From the NCBI RefSeq assembly GCF_033473495.1, contig NC_088937.1, positions 2,976,001 to 3,040,000 of the forward strand: DNA of 64,000 nucleotides, written 5' to 3'. This DNA is from Cercospora beticola (Eukaryota; Ascomycota; Dothideomycetes; Mycosphaerellales; Mycosphaerellaceae). The notes under the pieces were generated by a model. It was not told the DNA's origin, ran no database searches, and was given only the letters and a program-made list of their open reading frames with translations. Positions 30,977 through 42,034 of this stretch are shown in pieces; positions within the stretch are counted from its first letter, which is position 1, and each line of letters opens with the position of its first letter. Both the position numbers and the translations under genes were made by a program.

Positions 30977-31769
30977 GTGAACGAAAGCTGCACGTCTAGT
31001 CGTAAGCTAGATGAATGCCATGAAAACAGTATGTAGTGAGCTTGCCAGCTAAGATCGCAATCGCTCGACAGAATGCACAGCTCGCTATCGTCATCTGCAC
31101 GAGTCATTGTCAGGTTATGTTTTGGTCTGCGAGCAAGTGGCCGACGAATTCACTGCATCACCTTAGAGCACTTGACAGGAGGGATTTCTTTATCATTTAC
31201 TGCCCCAATTAAGTTGCGACAGCTCAAAGGCTGGCTGCACACATCTCCGATGCGAAGACGAGGTAACAGCCCTTGTCTCTCCAATGGAAGTATGCGTTGC
31301 AACGAAAGAGAGATCGTACTTTATTAGGTTGGCATTGCAACACGAGACAAGAAATAGTTCCATGCTGCAAGTTGAAGTTCGACGCATTCTAGTACGGGCA
31401 GAAGTCGCATATCGCCAGACCACTCAAGTAATGCTATAAAGGAATATGCCCTATCCGTGTTTCGACTTTTACACTCGTCATACCTTGGACCGCCCCACAC
31501 TGAGCAACAATCTTATACGTAGCTTGTATTAAGGGCCATGTTCCATTAATCCGACTGTAGGCCATCATCATAATGTCGAATCTGGAATACTGCGTCATAA
31601 GCTTCGATGTAGTTCTTTCCATGACCGACACAATCGTTGATCTTGCTCGTCCATAGATTCCGGGCGGTCATGGCGCCTCCATCCAATATTTGACTGAAAG
31701 AAAGGCACCGTGCAGTGTCATTCGACAATCTGAAATGCCGTCGTGCCTTCAAGGTACCGTTCTTGCGTC
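30977..31769. other. Intergenic region between two convergent PAN-like genes
   Basis: About 790 bases. Small minus-strand ORFs (31434-31631, 31546-31773) are overlapping and have no recognisable pattern. No gene supported. Confidence 0.45.
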
Positions 31770-32803
31770 TCATACGGTGACTGTCACAGTCTGCTGGTAT
31801 TGTACCGTTGATCTAACGGTGGCGATTGGGAATTGGGTATTGATGATCGTGTTCTGCAGCGCAAGAGTGCTCAACGCTGTTCCAACAACGGTCGTCGTCA
31901 CTACAGTCGGTACCACAGTCACCACTTGCTGTGTCGTGATCTGAACAATGGTAGTGGTGAAGACTTGTAGCGACACGAAAGTAGTGGGCACGACCCGCAA
32001 GGAAAGGGAAACCGCTGTCTGGTCCGGCAAGGTTGTCGAGACTGTGGCCGTTTGGGTGATCGCCGAGGTGACGGTAGCCGAACGAGTTCCGACAGAGATA
32101 CTTGTGAACGGGAACGCGGTGAGACTCGTGCGGGTGATGAATATGGTGGTGATGTATTGGACTCGAGGGGGCGCGTAGTAGATCTAGGTCGATCGATGAG
32201 CATCTCGCCTTGAGTCAACAGGAGCTGGCGAACTCACCTCATTATATCCAGCCCAATAAGGAGCTTTGATGATTGCAACATTGTTTGCACCATCGTCTGG
32301 ATCCTCCGTGAAGGATATGGGCAGTCGTTCATTGGGTTCGTCAGGCTCAGAGTCTAGCACAGTCCAGCCGAAGCAGTCACCAATGTTCGTGCCAACATCA
32401 GGCGCATCTGTCACAAGCAGTAAGTCAAGTGTGAATTCGTCTTCCGCGCGATGACCGTACCTGGGTCGGAAGGTAGAAAGTTCCACGCGAGGCAGTACGG
32501 ATCCACATGGCCTAGTCAGCCTGTCAGTGTCGTGGCTTCGCAAACGGATAGATTTGAGACTGTACACAGAATCAGGCATTGTGATCTAGTCACACCAGAT
32601 TGCGTGACGTCGCCATTATCGTCCAGATACGAAAGCATGCCCGCGTTGCATCGAATGATATACAACTCGCGCCCAGCTGGGGCGGCAGTGAAATATTGCA
32701 GGGTGTTGTTGTCGCCAGGGCATGAGAAATCACTCATATCAGCCCTGGCCCTGTGGACCCAAAGAGTTGAAACGAAGCATGCCAACAGCCGTAGGGTTCG
32801 CAT
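31770..32803 (-). CDS. Secreted PAN-like protein with Thr/Val-rich tail
   Basis: Four exons on the minus strand: 32566-32803, 32461-32511, 32238-32407 and 31770-32183, giving 290 residues. The introns are 54, 53 and 54 nt (GTACAG...ACTAG, GTACGG...GACAG, GTGAGT...CCTAG). The signal peptide is MRTLRLLACFVSTLWVHRARA. A PAN-like module follows (ELYIIRCNAGMLSYL, then CLILCHVDPYCLAWNF). The C-x3-C-x5-C spacing matches CISLCANTAGC of the neighbouring gene at 29894, which supports the first intron. After an acidic segment the last 137 residues are a Thr/Val/Ser-rich stalk (VVTVVPTVVTTTVVG), likely O-glycosylated. Role unknown. Without intron 1 the frame meets a TGA. Confidence 0.65.
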
Positions 32804-33296
32804 CTCGAAAGAACCCGGCGCGTAGGCAGAGAGGGGTGAAAACAGAGACAGACGGGAGCGAATGCTTGAAGATGCAAAGATGAGAGGTGATTACTCGCCA
32901 GATGTTCCTCGCGTGCATACCACGGCGCTATGCGCGTACATTCCTCGGATCCGATGGCTTTCTTATGTTTCGCGTCAATAGTGCATGATCTCTAGACTGC
33001 ACATTTGAGCAACAGAGTATCGCGCACCCGAGTCATGTCAAAACATCCCGACTCTCCTAGCCGCTGCATCGGTGACTAGTGGTTGTTCTTCGGACTTGTT
33101 CCGTGTTCCCCAGCCAAGAGACAGTGGGATGATTGCGTGAAGATGTCCCAGCCTCTCGGAATGAAGATTTGTCGTGGTTTGTCGTGGCAACAAGCCGGAG
33201 TTCCACTGTCAATAGCTTCATTGCACTATATCCGATAGGGATGGGTATAATCTGTACACAATGTTACGATTTCTTCGGCTGACATGCATCGCATGT
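32804..33296. other. Intergenic region
   Basis: Between the PAN-like gene promoter and the END3 gene end. It includes a short direct repeat TTTGTCGTGG near 33170. No gene seen. Confidence 0.5.
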
Positions 33297-34514
33297 CTAT
33301 CGTGCGCCTGCTCGCTCCGCCTCGATCTGAGATTTCAGGTCTTGCAACACCTGCTCTCTTTTGCGAAGATGCGCCTCTAGTCCATCGATCTGTTCCTTAA
33401 CCATTGCGATCTCATCGTTGAAAGACTTCAGGCTCTGTCCGCTCTTCGCTTTGCCTTCGCCGTTCTCGAGGTCGCGCAATTCTCGTCTCTTGTAATCCAG
33501 TAGCTGCTCCAGCTCCCGCTTCACGAGCGCAGGCTTTGAATCTTCTCGTCTTCCACCTCGCGATCGCTTCTTTTCTGCCGCTTCTTCGACTTTGGCCATC
33601 TTTTCCTCGATCTCCTTGAGCTGCTTCTTCAGCCGCACTTCCTCCCAGTCCGCGTCTTTCGGTGTGTTGCCAAAATCGGTGCCCTTTGGTTTCCGCTCTC
33701 CTACACCTAAGCGTGACAAATATGTGTCTCCAAACTTGGCTTTCTTGCCCGTCAACGTGTCGTCCCGCTTATTCGTTCCCCACCGATCAGCTGCGGACTG
33801 CACACGATCGATGTTGTATTCTATTCGTCCTTGTTCGAAGGTGGCTCGTAGTGAAGGAGGAACAGATCGCGGTATTCTATAACCTTCGTGTCGATTATTG
33901 AGAATATGCAGAAATGCTAAGCAAGCGTCTTTGTTGATGCCTTCCTCGCTCTTCGGATTGACCAAGTTCCATGCACTTCTGACATCCGTGTCTGGAACAT
34001 CCAGACTTTCATATAGCTCAGCAAGCGCCTCAAATCGTATCAGACCCGTTCGCGTGTCCCTGCTTGATGTGTATATCTCTTCATATTTGGTGCGTTCATT
34101 CGGTGGCATATACCAATCGAATCCATCTTTCAAGCCTTCGTTGCCCTCGTCGTCGTAATCAGGCCGCTCCCATCTCTCCCCTCCGCCACTGACAGCGCGC
34201 GTTGCCTGTACAAGATGGGCCTTGCTCTCTGGCACCAACCAGTCCGGTAGTGTCTGTGGCACGTCCAGGTACTCTCCGTTCATGATATCATATATCAGGC
34301 GCATCGCAACGCAGAATTCCTCAAAGTCCAGGCGGCCGTCATTGTCGACGTCTGCTAAGTCCCATATTCTCTCCAGTTTATTCTCCGGCAGCTGTGAGTT
34401 CTTGAGCACGGAGGCAGCCTGGGTGCCGTCCAAATGTGACGAGCCATTCGAGAGCGATGAGAAGATCTCCCAGTAACGGTCGATCTCCCATTGCTCAATC
34501 CGCTTCTCGGGCAT
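33297..34514 (-). CDS. end3: Endocytosis protein END3 (EH domains, Pan1 complex)
   Basis: A 405-residue intronless protein matching fungal END3, a subunit of the Pan1-Sla1-End3 actin-regulatory and endocytic complex. The first EH domain starts right at the N-terminus (MPEKRIEQWEIDRYWEIFSS) and contains a canonical EF-hand DVDNDGRLDFEEF (residues about 53-65). A second EH-like region follows (FDWYMPPNERTKYEEIY). The C-terminal 130 residues are coiled coil with END3 repeats (KRELEQLLDYKRRELRDLE). The frame is open upstream to 34643 but the conserved start is at 34514. Confidence 0.93.
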   Translation of the reverse strand: MPEKRIEQWEIDRYWEIFSSLSNGSSHLDGTQAASVLKNSQLPENKLERIWDLADVDNDGRLDFEEFCVAMRLIYDIMNGEYLDVPQTLPDWLVPESKAHLVQATRAVSGGGERWERPDYDDEGNEGLKDGFDWYMPPNERTKYEEIYTSSRDTRTGLIRFEALAELYESLDVPDTDVRSAWNLVNPKSEEGINKDACLAFLHILNNRHEGYRIPRSVPPSLRATFEQGRIEYNIDRVQSAADRWGTNKRDDTLTGKKAKFGDTYLSRLGVGERKPKGTDFGNTPKDADWEEVRLKKQLKEIEEKMAKVEEAAEKKRSRGGRREDSKPALVKRELEQLLDYKRRELRDLENGEGKAKSGQSLKSFNDEIAMVKEQIDGLEAHLRKREQVLQDLKSQIEAERAGAR

Positions 34515-35149
34515 GGTGAATATAGCTGTGGCGGACGTGTAGTGTAGGGCAATGCGTTCGTGTTGTGTTGTGAGAGTTGTCTTAGAGCTTGCGAAGCGAC
34601 TGCGGATGCTCGGAAAGCTTGGAGCATGTGACGACAGCGCCAAGACTACAACGACTTCACTTGCCGTACGATTGTACCTCCCAGCTTTCTAGTAAAACAG
34701 GCCGAAGGATCGCGCTCCAAGCTGCACCTTTGAAAAGCACCAATTTTAGGCAAGGTTCAAGTGAACGCTTTCCTGGCCATAGGGTATAGAGAAATTATGT
34801 TCACAACACACTGCATTTAGCGCTCCTGCTATCTATGGTGGCTCTTTCCCAATGGCGAAGGAAGCCAAGATCAGATTTACATGTAGGCAAGTGCAGCTCT
34901 GGCCTACTTGCCTCAACTCGGTATCACTTTCCTGCGCAGTAGTGAAGACTTGTGAACGCTTCCTGCCAAACTGAGAGAGAGAGGGTGAGAGATTGCAACT
35001 TGCAGTCGCTCTGTTTCAAACAGCATGACAGACCCATTTCTCCAACGCACTATCGATTGGGCCCATCGATACTTCACTCGGAGTCACGTCTGCGTGTTCA
35101 ACAGCCACACGCACTCCACAGCTATACGCACTCTCCAGTCATACGCGCC
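34515..35149. other. Divergent promoter region of END3 and an F-box gene
   Basis: About 635 bases; no gene or strong motif recognised. Confidence 0.45.
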
Positions 35150-36133
35150 ATGGATCACATCAGTCAGCTTCCTCCCGAGCTCAAAGCGATGATCTTGGGC
35201 TAGTTGTCCACAAGAAAAATCATGCAAGATATCCGCGCTATCAACAGCGACTTCCGCGCTTTCGTGGACAACCCTGGCATCAACGTCTTGCTCTTCAAAC
35301 CCGTGGCAGATCGAGAAAGACGGAGGCTTCGGGCGGAGGTGTCTGAAGTGACGAGCTTTCCAGAGGGCATGGATCTGTTAATCGCTTATCGCCGCTTCCT
35401 TGCCCGGCGTGGCCGGTGGAACAGGCCTGAATGCCAAGAATGGACGAATCGTATCCTTGCGCAACGATGGATGCAAGCACGCTTACGCTCTCGAGAAGTG
35501 GATTGGAGCCCGGATGTCGAGCGCTGGCATCTTGATTGGATCCTATTTCTGCTTCGTGTGCTCTTGAGCCTCTATTTGCAACTACGCCGCCCCGGGCATC
35601 GTCTCTGGAATGACATACCACAATTTACAGATCTAGCCCATTTCAAGCAGTTTGTGGTGGCTAGAGGATCCCTTCCCCCTCGGTGGTTGCTTGAATGCGT
35701 TCGCACAACTAGTGCCAACAATGGATCACCGCAAGCTACACTGAACCTTCTGACGAATTGGTTCGTTCTGATTGCACATGGGCAATTGCAATGGTTGAAA
35801 GGGCGACAAGCCCCCTCACGCACCCTCCTGCCGTCTGTGTTGGCAGTGACGAGAGTCAGCTATATCGGTCGTAACACCCTTGTCGGGATGGCGGCAGGCC
35901 ACGGCTTACGTCCGGATCGTCGGGTTAGGGCGGTGGCGGCTGGAGATCTGCAGCGAATCCTCGGAATACCCGACATCCCAGGCTTTGGACCCGCCGAGTA
36001 CGATGTGGAAGCATGTTATTGTATTCGTACACCCCCGACCTACGACCGACTTCAAAGTGCTCTTCGTGGTGAAGATGCACCATTGAAGCGTCAGCAACAA
36101 AGCTGGATCCTAGAGCAGATGTATGTGTTTTGA
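35150..36133 (+). pseudogene. F-box gene with an in-frame TAG
   Basis: ATG 35150 begins MDHISQLPPELKAMILG, the first half of an F-box (L-P-x-E-L-x-x-x-I). The next codon is TAG (35201-35203). The same frame then continues open for 309 codons as LSTRKIMQDIRAINSDFRAF (second half of the F-box) to a stop at 36131. There are no other disruptions. A single C-to-T change (CAG to TAG) explains it. Options are a recent pseudogene, a read-through stop, a sequencing error, or use of a downstream ATG (35222) giving a protein without half of the F-box. The rest of the protein has no recognised domain. Confidence 0.55.
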
Positions 36134-36277
36134 AGGATGATCGATCATGCAGGCTGCTCAGCTGGCCACTCGAGCATTCATTGGAGGGCGATGCTCACAT
36201 AAGGAGAGATGGGGTTGCTCTTGTCGATATATTCTTTCAGAAGCACTACAGGAATGAGCCAACAATAGGTCTTGTCC

Positions 36278-37288
36278 TCACTTGTCCGAAAAGTCCTCCA
36301 CTCCGAACGCCTGGTCAACCTCCCACGATGGCGCATCAAGCTCTACACCAGCCCACCACTTCTCGATGAATTCATCCACGGACACCGGCTTCACTAGCGG
36401 ATACGCCATATTCATCTCATCTCCCACGAGAGCCCAGCCCTTCGCCATCGCAATCCTTGCCTGATTATAAAACGTCTTACTCGGGTCCTCCCTCGCCTCC
36501 CTCTCCAGCACCTCGATCGCATTCTCCCTCACCAGAAACTTCCTCGAACTCACCCTCTCCAACTTCCTCACAATCTCCTTGAAACTCGTCACATCACCCC
36601 TCATCCCCATAACAGGCTCCCACTTCCTCTCCGTACTCAACGCCTCCCACACAAACCTCGCCACATCCCTCATATCCGTCAGAACCATCTTGCCCGAGCC
36701 ATCACCGGCAAAATCCGCCGTTCCAGCTCGAATATTAATCACGAAATTCCAAGGTCTCAATCCCGCTAAAGCTTCTTCCTCTCCAGATTTGCATCCCTCC
36801 CGAATCCCGACCTCCGTCATACCTTTCGGCGTACCAGTCGCGAGAACAGACATGAAAAGCCCGCATTCGAATCGAGTGTACTCTAATCCACTCTGCTGAA
36901 CGACTTCCCAAACACGAGCTTTCGGTTCGTAGAGATCAATGCCTTCGTATCCTCGGCCCGCGTACTCGGATGGAGCGAAGCGTTTCACACCGGCTTCGAC
37001 GCCGGCTGTGATAAGAGCCACTTGGGCGGAGTAAAGTGCTTCTGGGGAACCGCCACCGATGAGGGAGAGGATGGTGTGGACGTCTTTGAGGTTGTTGACG
37101 AGTTGGGAATGGTTGTTGTAGTCTGTTACTCGGACTTCGACGTCTTGAGCTGAGAGATCTGGTTGAAGAGAACGGGAGAGGACGATGAGCTTGTGTTTCC
37201 CGTTGTTGAGCTTGTTGGGGTGAAGGAAGGTCTTGAGCATTGTGAGGCCGAAACCTGTGGTTGCTCCTGCCAGCGCTACGGTGACCAT
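36278..37288 (-). CDS. NmrA-like / isoflavone reductase-like NAD(P)-binding protein
   Basis: A 336-residue intronless Rossmann protein of the NmrA family. The N-terminal VTVALAGATTGFGLTML is a G-x-x-x-x-G-F-G dinucleotide-binding loop. VKRFAPSEYAGRG (about 100-112) and the LEYTRFECGLFM stretch are typical of isoflavone-reductase-like members. Members act either as redox sensors or as reductases of aromatic substrates; the substrate here is not determinable. Residues at the catalytic Lys of plant isoflavone reductases are not clearly conserved. It is a stand-alone gene. Confidence 0.82.
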   Translation of the reverse strand: MVTVALAGATTGFGLTMLKTFLHPNKLNNGKHKLIVLSRSLQPDLSAQDVEVRVTDYNNHSQLVNNLKDVHTILSLIGGGSPEALYSAQVALITAGVEAGVKRFAPSEYAGRGYEGIDLYEPKARVWEVVQQSGLEYTRFECGLFMSVLATGTPKGMTEVGIREGCKSGEEEALAGLRPWNFVINIRAGTADFAGDGSGKMVLTDMRDVARFVWEALSTERKWEPVMGMRGDVTSFKEIVRKLERVSSRKFLVRENAIEVLEREAREDPSKTFYNQARIAMAKGWALVGDEMNMAYPLVKPVSVDEFIEKWWAGVELDAPSWEVDQAFGVEDFSDK

Positions 37289-37862
37289 TTTAGTTGTTTT
37301 GAGGAGACCGACGGGGAAGTGGGATCAAAGCGACTCCAATGAAATCAAGAATCTGGTCAAGAGCAGAGGACTGTGCTGATGATGCTTTTCAGGGGAATGG
37401 AATATGAGAGTGCTGTAGCAGTACCATCAAGGAGACGTAGAACAATATACTTATAGGCATTTTTTGTGCGCGATTCGAGAATCCTACCGTCTTATCTCCT
37501 CACTTTCCACCGTCAAAGTCCGTTAGACATTGGTAATGTGGCACCATGTTGAGCAGATTGGATCCTCTTTTCTCAAGAAGTTGCATGTCGACGGGCTATA
37601 TATCTGACCGGCTGCCAAGACTTTGAGCAAGTTAGGGCTGCCTGCCGCTCACCGAGAATTTCCGCTGGCATGCTTGCAGGAGATTCCGACCGGCCTATGT
37701 TTTGCTCGTATCATGCTATTGTCTGAAAATCTCGTTCTCTGGCCTATCCACTCATATCAGTCATTCAATATCGTTGCTTGTACAAAAAGGGTATAATCAT
37801 TGCTTTAAACGACGCACGTATATCCATCACGCTCAAAAATCAGACTTCTTCACCATGACCGT
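37289..37862. other. Intergenic region upstream of the NmrA-like gene
   Basis: No gene supported; a plus-strand ORF (37702-38142) is the antisense shadow of the neighbouring gene. Confidence 0.5.
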
Positions 37863-39900
37863 TTATGCAGATGCTTTCGAAGTTTTGGAGGACGGGCTCT
37901 TCAACTTGCGGCCAATACGGGACACCAGACTCGGCTTCCGCTCACTCGTTGTCTGCGGAGTAGATGTCTCTAGTACTGGGTCACCCAAGCCTTGTTCCGC
38001 AAACCGAGATCCATCACCAGTCGCCGGCGGCCTTGACCCGAGCGAGCCTCTTTCTGTACCCGGGATGCGGCCTGACGTGGTGTTTGGCGAGGCCTTGGTC
38101 TCAGGATTTTTGAGCGCTGCTGGCGAGTCGGTATTGGAGTGAGCAGGTGGATCGGGATTTCGCGCTTGTGTGACTGGTGGTAATGCTGTGAGAGGAGCGG
38201 GCATCTCACTGTCCTCATTGACTTTCTGCAGGGAGTCTCGTGGTGCTGTAGCATGCTCAGAAATCGCCACGGAATTTCTACTGGGCGCCAGGCTTGCGCG
38301 CCTCTCTCGCTCTATCGACGCTTTCTCACCGAGCACGATACCTCCAGCAGTCGGTATCCTGCCAGCGGTTTTGGTTGAGAAGCGGCGACTGTCAAGAGTG
38401 GACGGCGATGTCTGGGTCGTTCCGACTGAGGTGGTCCTTGTCAAGCTCGACCGAGTGCTGTTGGTATCAGAGTCGCCATACACCTTTCCTTTGCCCTTGT
38501 CGCGCTTGGGCGACGCAGCGCCAGGTGGCACGTCAGCACCAAGGTGATTTGGCGGCCGAACCGCACTGTCCAGTTTTGGTTCAACAACAGCAGGCTTTGT
38601 GTCGTTGGCCACAGGAGCTGCTTGCTGCACAGGTGAGGACTGTGTGGGTAAAGGTCGCTTCTCCTTGGCGACCTTCACAGGAACGGAATGCTCTCCCAGA
38701 GCAGGCAGTGGATCTGATCCAGCTGGAGCTTTCGCTTTCGGGTCAAGATCTGTCTCGCCTGACGCGCCAGAGACGCTCTCTCGTTTGGCGAATGGGTTGC
38801 TGAAGAGTGAGGAGATGCGTGTAGACCCACTCTTCGCAGCTTTGTCTCCGCTCTCTCCCACCGGCTCGGACTGCTTCACCGGTTCTGGCCGTGGTTCCAC
38901 AGAATTGCTATCACTGATCAGATTGGTTTACGAACAAGCTACACACTCGCTAACTAAAGTACTGGGTGGTGGTGCTTGCACTGATAGCTTTGTTCACCTG
39001 GCACGCGCGTACTCACCTGCTTTCTTCCTTCTTGGTGTAGGCTCCCGCGGTGCCCTCCACTGGCCCATGGTTGCTCGTCTTCGGTTCCAGTGCGCCAGTT
39101 GGCTGCTTATCGACCTCCGCAGCTATCGAGCACTGTTAACCCCCAGAACAGTATAATTCTGGATAATTGGGGTACTTACTGACGAATGCCAGGCCCTTGT
39201 TAGACTGTGCTGGATCTTCCTTACCACCCAGGGCACCTTCAGCAACGGCTTCTTTTATGGACGAATGCTGCTGGGTGCCAGCGCCATGTGAAGACTGTGT
39301 GTCTGCTGCGCTAGAAATGCCAACGAATTGCAAGCCCTCATTCGTTGTGGCTGGATCCTGCTCTCTCGCCGCGGCGCTTGACTGCTCGACACCAGAAACA
39401 CCCGGCGCTGCACCAGTATGCTGAGCAGCCTTGCCACCTAGTGTCGAATCTTCTGAATTCCCGGCATCGTACGGCTGATCAGCAGTTCCTTCGCCAGTCA
39501 TACCAGAGACTGGCTCTTGACCCTGCTGCTCTGTGACTGTGGCGTTGTTGGAGGTCGTCGAGCTCTGCAAGCCCACTGCTGAGGCCAGAGTAGAGAGAAT
39601 TCCTCCCCCAGGGGCGAGAGCCTTCAAGGGAGCTGCAACGTTCTTGTCATCGGCAGCTATACATGAAGACGTCAGCTTTTTGAAACCTGAAGAAGTCCTA
39701 CGAAGCTTGTTCTGTAACTCACTCGTAGAATTGGCACTCTCGCCAGCAAGGTGAGAATCTTCCACATTGCCGGAGTCGTAAGGCTGATCTGCTGTACCAG
39801 CACCTGTGACGCCGCTCACAGGCTCTTGGCCTTTGGTTTCATTGTTCGCGGTGGTGGTGTTGGCATCGCCCAAGCCAACAGCATTCTTTAAGGTTTCCAT
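37863..39900 (-). CDS. Low-complexity protein with duplicated GQEPVSG repeats
   Basis: Four exons: 39723-39900, 39180-39656, 39017-39122 and 37863-38913, with introns of 66, 57 and 103 nt (donors GTGAGT, GTAAGT, GTGAGT), giving 603 residues. Every joint keeps the frame (NST-TADDKN, LAFV-TAEVDK, KKEES-SDSNS). Residues about 24-54 and 105-134 are copies of one motif (GQEPVSGxTGxGTADQPYD, then xGNxEDSxLxG). A second pair, DPATTNEGLQFV and DPAQSNKGLAFV, occurs later. The C-terminal half is a Ser/Pro-rich disordered region with SLFSNPFAKRES and ends in basic RIGRKLKSPSSK. Conserved hypothetical in this group as far as I can judge; function unknown. Confidence 0.72.
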
Positions 39901-40748
39901 ATCTAGGCGCAATCGCCCCAAACCCAATCACTGGGCCCACGATTCAAGCTCAGCTGAGGACGAACGTGTCACAAGTCGGAAATCGCAAACGCGTGTCTGT
40001 ACTTTCGGATGAATGTGCCGGCGGAGGTCAGCCTTGAGTCGCCAACGAGGGTCTGTCGGTAGTGCAGATAAGAATCTAGCAAGAACGAGTAAGTGGAGGT
40101 GAATGTCAATGACCAGATAGCCGCATGAGATAAACTCTGAAGCTGTCTTCTAAAATGGAGAAGCTTCAAGGCAGAGCATGCGGGCACGCGATGTGATGAT
40201 GACGTTCCTAGCTTCGATCTCCAGCCGCCGCAAGCACAGAGCGATCCAATCAGTGGCGCGACCAACACTTCCTTTCACCACGCAGCATGAACAGGAAACA
40301 GGTTGGTACAATTGAAACCACAGACAGAGAGATCTTCAACGCACCCGTCTGTCATTGCGCTGTGTACGTAGATCTTGTAACAGGAACAGATCTCACGCTG
40401 TCCTGGTTTGTGGAGGCAGTGCCAGCTGCACGGCAGCTTGACCCCAAAGCTTGGCCTCCAACTTCGTGGTGCTAGAGCTCCACCAGACAGCTTCTATTAA
40501 AACATGCAAGCGTGAAAGGGTATCATTTGTAGCATGCATCATCCTGTTTTCCCATGGCCTGAAACCCGATTTTGTAATTCAAACACGCCTCAAACTCCTC
40601 GCTCAAGCATTTCAACCAGACGTCAATCGGAACGCGTGGCCCGTGGTGATGTTGGACATGTCGCAGATTCCTGTTCTTGCATGGATGTACATTCCTGCTT
40701 CCCAGGTAGCCATCGTCCAAGGGGCTCTCAGAAGGCAAGATTCGTGGC
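39901..40748. other. Intergenic region
   Basis: About 850 bases between the repeat-protein promoter and the RING gene end. Short ORFs at 40287-40801 lack recognisable features. Confidence 0.45.
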
Positions 40749-41621
40749 CTATGCCCTTTGCTTGTCCTTGTAGTGCATATCGTAGTGCTTCTTCGTCATG
40801 AAAGAGATGGGTATCATATCCGCCTTCTTCTTGTGTGAAAGGTTCTTGCGACAGACGGGACAACTGCCATGGCCTCTGTCGTTGGTCCTCGCAGCCGCAA
40901 CGAGAGCTTGATGCAAACACTCGTGGCAGAAGAAGTGTCCGCATGCGGTTGCAGTGCAATTCGTGAAGTTCTCCAGACAGATGATGCACTGCCTACGCCC
41001 AATCTTCTGAGGCATCGAATCATCAGAAGCCTGCTGCTGTGCTCTGATGGCTTCTTGTTGTTGAGCTTGCAATAGCTCCTCTTCTGCTGACGGTGCCTCG
41101 TTTGCCAGGTCGATCTCCTCTATCTCACCTCCTGATGCACGCCTACGTTTGGCACACCCATCACTGCCCGATGCCGTGGCATCTGTTGATCGCTTGCGTT
41201 TTGTTTGGCGCGTTGGTGCTGGTGGAGAGGTTTCTGTAAGATCTACGACGCTCGAGCGGCGAGCACGCAGACGGCGTGCCATTACTTCTTCGTTGTCGTC
41301 TTCAGAATCGGTGTCCTCGAGTGTGACGAATTCGTGCGAATCGAGCGAGGTGGGTGTGGAAGCTTCGGTGGGGCCTGCGGGCGGCTCGTCTTGGTCGAGG
41401 TTGAAGGCAGGCAGAGGCGCTCGCTCGAATTGCAGGTATGGCAGCGGCTCGAGCTGTTCTGTTTGCTCGCGGCTCGCGTCTGGAAAGAACTCGTCGTGCC
41501 GAAGTGAGTGTCGTGCAGGCGCGGAAGACAATGTTGGAGAGGAGCGGGGTAGGGGTGGCGGCGTGTCGTGAGCATAAGCCGTCGGGGCGACATGTTCACT
41601 TGCAGCGTCAATTATGCTCAC
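40749..41621 (-). CDS. slx8: SLX8-type RING E3 ubiquitin ligase (SUMO-targeted)
   Basis: A 290-codon frame ending in a C3HC4 RING (residues about 212-257: CIICLENF, CGHFFCHEC, CPVCRKNL) and a conserved tail (MIPISFMTKKH). Upstream are two SUMO-interaction-like motifs, SVVDLTET (about 124-131) and IEEIDLAN, plus a basic KRKR stretch. This is the layout of the Slx8 subunit of SUMO-targeted ubiquitin ligases, which act in genome stability. The frame begins with a GTG and no in-frame ATG lies near it, so a small 5' exon or a different start is missing from my model. A likely ATG region is 41640-41660. It is divergent from MIP1. Confidence 0.75.
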   Translation of the reverse strand: MSIIDAASEHVAPTAYAHDTPPPLPRSSPTLSSAPARHSLRHDEFFPDASREQTEQLEPLPYLQFERAPLPAFNLDQDEPPAGPTEASTPTSLDSHEFVTLEDTDSEDDNEEVMARRLRARRSSVVDLTETSPPAPTRQTKRKRSTDATASGSDGCAKRRRASGGEIEEIDLANEAPSAEEELLQAQQQEAIRAQQQASDDSMPQKIGRRQCIICLENFTNCTATACGHFFCHECLHQALVAAARTNDRGHGSCPVCRKNLSHKKKADMIPISFMTKKHYDMHYKDKQRA

Positions 41622-42034
41622 TGCTCGGTGGCCTGCATTGTAGACTCACTTCCCATCGTGATGAGATTCACGGATCCGGCTGCCATCTGGCTCCTCCACA
41701 CCTCCTCCGAAGTCGCCTTCCCAATCGTCCAACGCCTCGAAGCCCCAGGTCGACATATCGACGGTAGGAATAGTGGGATGGGATTACATGGTCGAGGATA
41801 TGGAATGCAGATGTCGGAACTGGTCAAGGCCAGAACCCACGAGATGATCGGCACGCTTCGGACGCCACTGCACAAGCCACGCGAGCGCCGGTAAAACGGG
41901 AACAGGGCCTGAGCTCGGTAGGGCTGAGAAGCAATGCTGGTCCATGACATGCTTCACTCGGCCTGCCTCAGTCACGCATCGATCACGCTCATCAGCAACA
42001 TGTCCTGACGGGGAGCCAGTACATCGCACACGCC
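41622..42034. other. Divergent promoter region of the SLX8-type gene and MIP1
   Basis: About 410 bases; it may contain the missing first exon of the RING gene. No other feature seen. Confidence 0.4.

Noticed and set aside
32461..32803. Stop-codon readthrough: the minus-strand frame meets TGA CTA G, the known leaky-stop context, and stays open after it.
   Set aside because: A 54-nt intron (32512-32565, donor GTACAG, branch CTGAC, acceptor ACTAG) removes the TGA, matches the size of the other two introns, and restores the C-x3-C-x5-C spacing shared with the neighbouring paralogue.
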